Origin: Oligoflexus sp.
GTDB taxonomy: Bacteria; Bdellovibrionota_B; Oligoflexia; Oligoflexales; Oligoflexaceae
Direction of reading: 5' to 3'
Length of the DNA: 14,805 bases
Assembly: GCA_030151925.1 (NCBI GenBank)
Contig: JASLCY010000326.1
Span: 1 to 14,805 of the forward strand
Part shown: in pieces, positions 14,245-14,805 of the stretch
Position numbering within the stretch: the first letter of the stretch is position 1
Layout of the letters: each line of letters starts with the position of its first letter
Notes under the pieces: model-generated
Seen by the model: the letters and a program-made list of their open reading frames with translations, nothing else
The model's database searches: none
What the model was told of the DNA's origin: nothing
Translations under genes and position numbers: made by a program

Positions 14245-14805
14245 ATGTTTCAAGGAAAGAGCTCCGTAATCTGCATCAGCCTCTTCATTGCGGCTCATGC
14301 GCTGTCGTCGTCAGCAGACGCGAACGATCGAGTCGGACGCTTCGGCCCGAAATTCAACTGGCCGTTGATCCCGCTCCACACCATCCTCATGCCGAACGGC
14401 AAGGTCTTCTCGTTCGGTACCGACGGGAACGGCAACCAAGGCGCCCAGTATTCTTACGATGTCTGGGACTTCTACGCAGGCTGGCAGGCGCACAACGTCT
14501 TGCCGAACAAACTCGGGACCGATAGTTTTTGCTCCGGTACCGATCTTTTGCCGAGCGGCGACGTTATGGTCGCGGGTGGCGACACACGTAATCCCGTGAA
14601 CTTCGGTATCAACAACACGAACTTCTTTTTGCAGGGTTCGCAGGAACTCATCAAAGGGCCGACGATGCAATTCGCCCGTTGGTATCCGACCGTGATCACC
14701 CTTCCCGATGGCGAAGCGTTGATCCATGGCGGCAAGGACGGCGGCGGCGCTCCTGTGGGCACGCCCGAGCGTTTCGATGGCCAGTGGCACTCGCTCTGGG
14801 GCGCG
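14245..14805 (+). CDS. Second galactose-oxidase-like copper radical oxidase, N-terminal part (runs off right edge)
   Basis: The 187 codons present are a clear paralogue of the gene ending at 14051. After a different signal peptide (cleavage near SADA, 23-26), both mature proteins begin NDRVGRFGP and share WPLIP, LPNGKVFSFGTD-type and LGTDSFC blocks. Cys96 in DSFCSGTD corresponds to the thioether cysteine and Tyr147 in FARWYPT to its tyrosine partner. GEALIHGGKDGGGAP follows. Copper ligands and any lectin tail lie beyond the window. The start is set by GAGGTGA 7 nt before the ATG. The signal has no cysteine at its end, which also argues that the first copy is secreted and not a lipoprotein. 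It sits 193 nt after the first copy, behind a terminator and its own promoter. Confidence 0.92.
   Translation, partial: MFQGKSSVICISLFIAAHALSSSADANDRVGRFGPKFNWPLIPLHTILMPNGKVFSFGTDGNGNQGAQYSYDVWDFYAGWQAHNVLPNKLGTDSFCSGTDLLPSGDVMVAGGDTRNPVNFGINNTNFFLQGSQELIKGPTMQFARWYPTVITLPDGEALIHGGKDGGGAPVGTPERFDGQWHSLWGA

Overview
The window reads as a chromosomal segment of a Gram-negative, proteobacteria-like bacterium with moderately high GC. Supporting signs are a Tat signal, a lipoprotein signal, sigma70-type promoters, a bacterioferritin/Bfd pair and a FabR/DesT-type regulator beside a membrane desaturase. The exact taxon cannot be fixed; a deltaproteobacterial or Bdellovibrionota-like lineage is only a guess from the gene mix. 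There are 13 coding sequences, two of them cut by the window ends. I see no rRNA, tRNA, insertion sequence or CRISPR array.

Left part (1-3620, all minus strand): the N-terminal 473 codons of a class I ribonucleotide reductase large subunit (nrdA). It is preceded by a leader of about 510 nt rich in predicted stems and a sigma70 promoter flanked by two NrdR-type boxes whose starts lie 32 bp apart. Then come a VC0807-like membrane protein and uracil-DNA glycosylase (ung), which overlap by 26 nt and are probably one operon.

Middle (3697-9880): a GSCFA-family SGNH hydrolase; a Tat-exported PhoD-type phosphatase fused to a C-terminal jacalin-like lectin domain; a 58-residue bacterioferritin-associated ferredoxin (bfd) convergent with and overlapping bacterioferritin (bfr); a Sad/YneI-type succinate-semialdehyde dehydrogenase; and a Thr-rich lipoprotein of unknown function. 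The last two are separated by a strong two-way hairpin terminator.

Right part (10033-14805): a FabR/DesT-type TetR repressor divergent from an acyl-lipid/acyl-CoA desaturase, with an identical 12-bp operator half-site over both candidate -10 regions. Then come two tandem secreted galactose-oxidase-like copper radical oxidases, the second cut by the window end. The first carries a ricin-type lectin domain. Both have the same promoter layout and a near-identical 22-nt element in the 5' leader.

Themes are DNA precursor supply and uracil repair (nrdA, ung), iron storage and release (bfr/bfd), membrane fluidity control (repressor/desaturase), and exported enzymes carrying lectin modules (PhoD-jacalin, copper oxidase-ricin). 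The candidates most worth following up are the structured nrdA leader, the lectin-fused phosphatase, and the duplicated copper oxidases with their shared leader element.
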